DNA from: Bacteroidota bacterium
Lineage (GTDB): Bacteria; Bacteroidota; Bacteroidia; NS11-12g; UBA955
Reading direction: 5' to 3'
Length of the DNA: 64,000 bases
Assembly (NCBI GenBank): GCA_016868785.1
Contig: VGFS01000005.1
Coordinates: forward strand, 1-64,000
This document shows positions 62,221 to 64,000 of the stretch, piece after piece; the stretch's first letter is position 1, and each line of letters starts with the position of its first letter. A program made the position numbers and the translations under genes. A model generated the notes under the pieces. It searched no databases, was not told the DNA's origin, and saw nothing but the letters and a program-made list of their open reading frames with translations.

Positions 62221-63833
62221 GGATTGTTGATGCGATAAATTGCCCATTGACCGCTGCGGGTTAGGGGTAGGGTATCTTTCATGGGCACAGCAATGTTGGC
62301 ATAGTCTGCAAACCATCGTTTGGAATCGTTGGTTACAACATAGCCCAATTTTCTATTTTTTGATTTCCAAGGATATTCTGCGGGTAGGGGTTGTAATTTC
62401 GATTGAAAGATTCCTTTGGCGAGATCGGACTGGTAATCGGGTGCCAAACGAACACCTTTGGTTTGTAGGGCGTAAAGGGCGGTGTTTGGCGATGGGTCGA
62501 AGGCCACAAATACTTCAAGGTCTTCCGTGTTGTTTTGTTTCAGCCACAGTGCGATGGTTTCAAGGTCTTTGATGTCGGTGACGACGTTCTGACAGTAATA
62601 ATCGTTGGGGGTAAAGCGATGGTGTAGCATGCGTTTGGCGTGACCAAAGCTCACAAAGGGGATGATCCACAAACCCAGCATACTGGCAATCGCTGGCATG
62701 CCTTGCAGAAATATCTTTCCGTTGAGGTATCGCTGTTGAAGCGACAGTATCGCCATGAGTACAAAGGGCCAGGCGGAGAGGAAATAGTAGTCGTGAAAGC
62801 GAAATTGGAGGTGGAAGAGTACATAGAGACCACCGAAACCCAAAAACAGCCAAAGGCTGAGTTTTTCAACGAGACTGAGGTTGCTGCGAAATTTGAGGAT
62901 GGTATAGAGCCAGATGCCTACGATGCCCACCAAACACCAGGTAGGGTAAAGGGAGTCTTTCCAGGTATTGAGGCTGTATTCGGTGACTTGAATGAATTCA
63001 GGGATGGATTTGCTGGGGTTGATTTGCTGTAGGAAATGGGTATTGTAAGTGCTATTGGTGAGGTATTGCGCATAGCGGTACCAGGCAGCAATGGGCAGGA
63101 AGGGACTGAGCAGGGCTAGCCAGGGTACGTTTGGCAGGGTGATGGTTTGTTCTTCGTCGAGGATTTGGTAGGTGTTATCGCTGGTTTGGATGACGTTTGA
63201 GCGATGTTTTCGCTTCTCAAAAAACAGGACTGTGATGATGGCAAAATGCACGATCATGAACGACACTTTGATGAGTCCGGTAAGGGTAATGAGTGCCAAA
63301 TAGATCTTGAAATTTCGTTTGGGTTCTAGGTGAAAATGCCATTGAATCCAGTGGTAGAGTGCGGCGATGGACAGTGAAAGGGCTACGGGATCGGCCAGGA
63401 AATTCCAGCTGTAGAAGACAAAGGTTGGTGATAGGTAAAATATCCCGAGGAGGGCCAATTTGCTGGCGGTGCGGGGTATGTAGAGGGATAGTAAGCGCCA
63501 GGCCGACCACATGCCATAAGTGACGATACTACCCACGAGTAGGCGATAAATGATGGGTTTGAATCCGAAGAGTTTGTACAGCAGCGCGACCAGATAGGGT
63601 ATTATGGGGAATTCCATGCCCGCGACGCCTTCGGCGGCGCGGTTTTCCATCACCCTGGGTTCAAAAAAATTCATCGATTCGTGCCAAAAATTCCAGGCAA
63701 CACATGCGCGATCGGCCTGAGCTCCTTGATGCATGCCATAGACCGGCATATTCATGAAATCTAACCATCCAAGGGCCAACTGAATGAAGATCCAAAACAG
63801 CCAAAAAGCGCGATCGGGGTGTTTTTGTTCCAA
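62217..63833 (-). CDS. GT39/ArnT-like membrane glycosyltransferase
   Basis: A 538-aa protein with about ten transmembrane helices and an early loop with acidic and aromatic residues (MNMPVYGMHQGAQADRACVAWNF) in the GT-C pattern of polyprenyl-phosphate mannosyltransferases and ArnT. A C-terminal soluble part (from about 430) follows. It likely transfers a sugar from an undecaprenyl-phosphate carrier to an envelope acceptor. Start is TTG at 63833, 4 nt after the stop of a GT2 gene that could make the carrier-linked sugar. Confidence 0.75.
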   Translation of the reverse strand: MEQKHPDRAFWLFWIFIQLALGWLDFMNMPVYGMHQGAQADRACVAWNFWHESMNFFEPRVMENRAAEGVAGMEFPIIPYLVALLYKLFGFKPIIYRLLVGSIVTYGMWSAWRLLSLYIPRTASKLALLGIFYLSPTFVFYSWNFLADPVALSLSIAALYHWIQWHFHLEPKRNFKIYLALITLTGLIKVSFMIVHFAIITVLFFEKRKHRSNVIQTSDNTYQILDEEQTITLPNVPWLALLSPFLPIAAWYRYAQYLTNSTYNTHFLQQINPSKSIPEFIQVTEYSLNTWKDSLYPTWCLVGIVGIWLYTILKFRSNLSLVEKLSLWLFLGFGGLYVLFHLQFRFHDYYFLSAWPFVLMAILSLQQRYLNGKIFLQGMPAIASMLGLWIIPFVSFGHAKRMLHHRFTPNDYYCQNVVTDIKDLETIALWLKQNNTEDLEVFVAFDPSPNTALYALQTKGVRLAPDYQSDLAKGIFQSKLQPLPAEYPWKSKNRKLGYVVTNDSKRWFADYANIAVPMKDTLPLTRSGQWAIYRINNP

Positions 63834-63837
63834 CTCG

Positions 63838-64000
63838 TTAGGGATTGAGGTGATCGATGTTGGATTCTTTTACGATGTAGGTAGGTCGATTTTTGACATT
63901 TTCGCTCACACGGCCCAAGTATTCACCCAAGATTCCTATCCCCAAAAGTTGTACACCTCCCAAGAATAACACGGAAATGTGGAGGGATGTCCAACCCACT
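63838..64000 (-). CDS. Glycosyltransferase family 2 protein, C-terminal part (runs off the window)
   Basis: The last 53 codons are visible, ending at 63838. [42 protein letters not shown] is the characteristic C-terminus of polyprenyl-phosphate glycosyltransferases (GtrB/DPM1-like) with two transmembrane helices. It would make an undecaprenyl-phosphate-linked sugar. It is followed 4 nt later by the GT39-type transferase, a likely functional pair in envelope glycan modification. Confidence 0.9.
   Translation of the reverse strand, partial: VGWTSLHISVLFLGGVQLLGIGILGEYLGRVSENVKNRPTYIVKESNIDHLNP

Overview
The window reads as chromosomal DNA of a member of the Bacteroidota. Three things support this. 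Many genes are preceded by the phylum's -7 promoter box TAnnTTTG, Shine-Dalgarno sequences are scarce, and several secreted proteins end in type IX secretion (T9SS) sorting domains. Phylum-typical families also occur, such as DUF2795, Porin_10-like, DUF6427-like and paired DUF1800/DUF1501 proteins. I cannot place it below phylum. No rRNA operon, CRISPR array, transposase, integrase or prophage gene was seen.

Positions 1-2300 are the accessory part. Small, visibly A+T-rich genes (a secreted CAP-domain protein, an unrecognised 227-aa protein and a possible reverse 64-aa ORF) alternate with fold-back elements built like integron attC sites. Each element has an outer TAAC/GTTA box pair, an inner complementary box pair and a variable stem-loop. 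Two of the elements end in an almost identical direct repeat 800 bp apart. The array stops at a tRNA-Arg(CCT) gene, a 120-bp imperfect palindrome and the 5' half of a second tRNA-Arg. I read this as part of a gene-cassette array (an integron, or a cluster of attC sites without an integrase) beside a tRNA gene. This is the most unusual part of the window.

From about 2.3 kb on the content is ordinary core and envelope genome. 2.3-11 kb: a GT87 mannosyltransferase, a small T9SS protein, tyrS, rfbA, a GH16 glucanase, era, an alpha/beta hydrolase, tRNA-Glu and tRNA-fMet, and rsfS. 11-18.5 kb: birA, the DUF1800/DUF1501 secreted pair, tRNA-Gln, prs-rplY, a superoxide dismutase and pnuC. 18.4-29.6 kb: an M16 peptidase, a DHH phosphoesterase, a lipoprotein, rfbB, cysS, rsmE, purD, a DUF502 protein, and exbB-exbD-pagL-like. 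29.6-42.8 kb: an ABC exporter/TPR/outer-membrane operon, comF, a 1064-aa Calx-beta T9SS protein, a second MsbA-like exporter and ftsH. 43-52 kb: a membrane-anchored TPR-LuxR regulator, kynU divergent from a MarR gene, an O-methyltransferase, a DUF2795 protein, hflX, and two envelope proteins. 52-64 kb: msrB, polA, a large porin-like protein, several Bacteroidota-specific envelope proteins, a GT39-type transferase and the 3' end of a GT2 transferase cut by the window edge.

A repeated feature is the very short distance between the TAnnTTTG box and the start codon (3-9 nt). It occurs at a GT87 gene, tyrS, rfbA, the GH16 gene, era, the M16 gene, the DHH gene, rfbB, purD and kynU, and at the ABC exporter with one mismatch. 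This predicts leaderless or nearly leaderless mRNAs, and I used it to correct several start sites, including GTG starts. Convergent genes are packed tightly and often overlap at their 3' ends.
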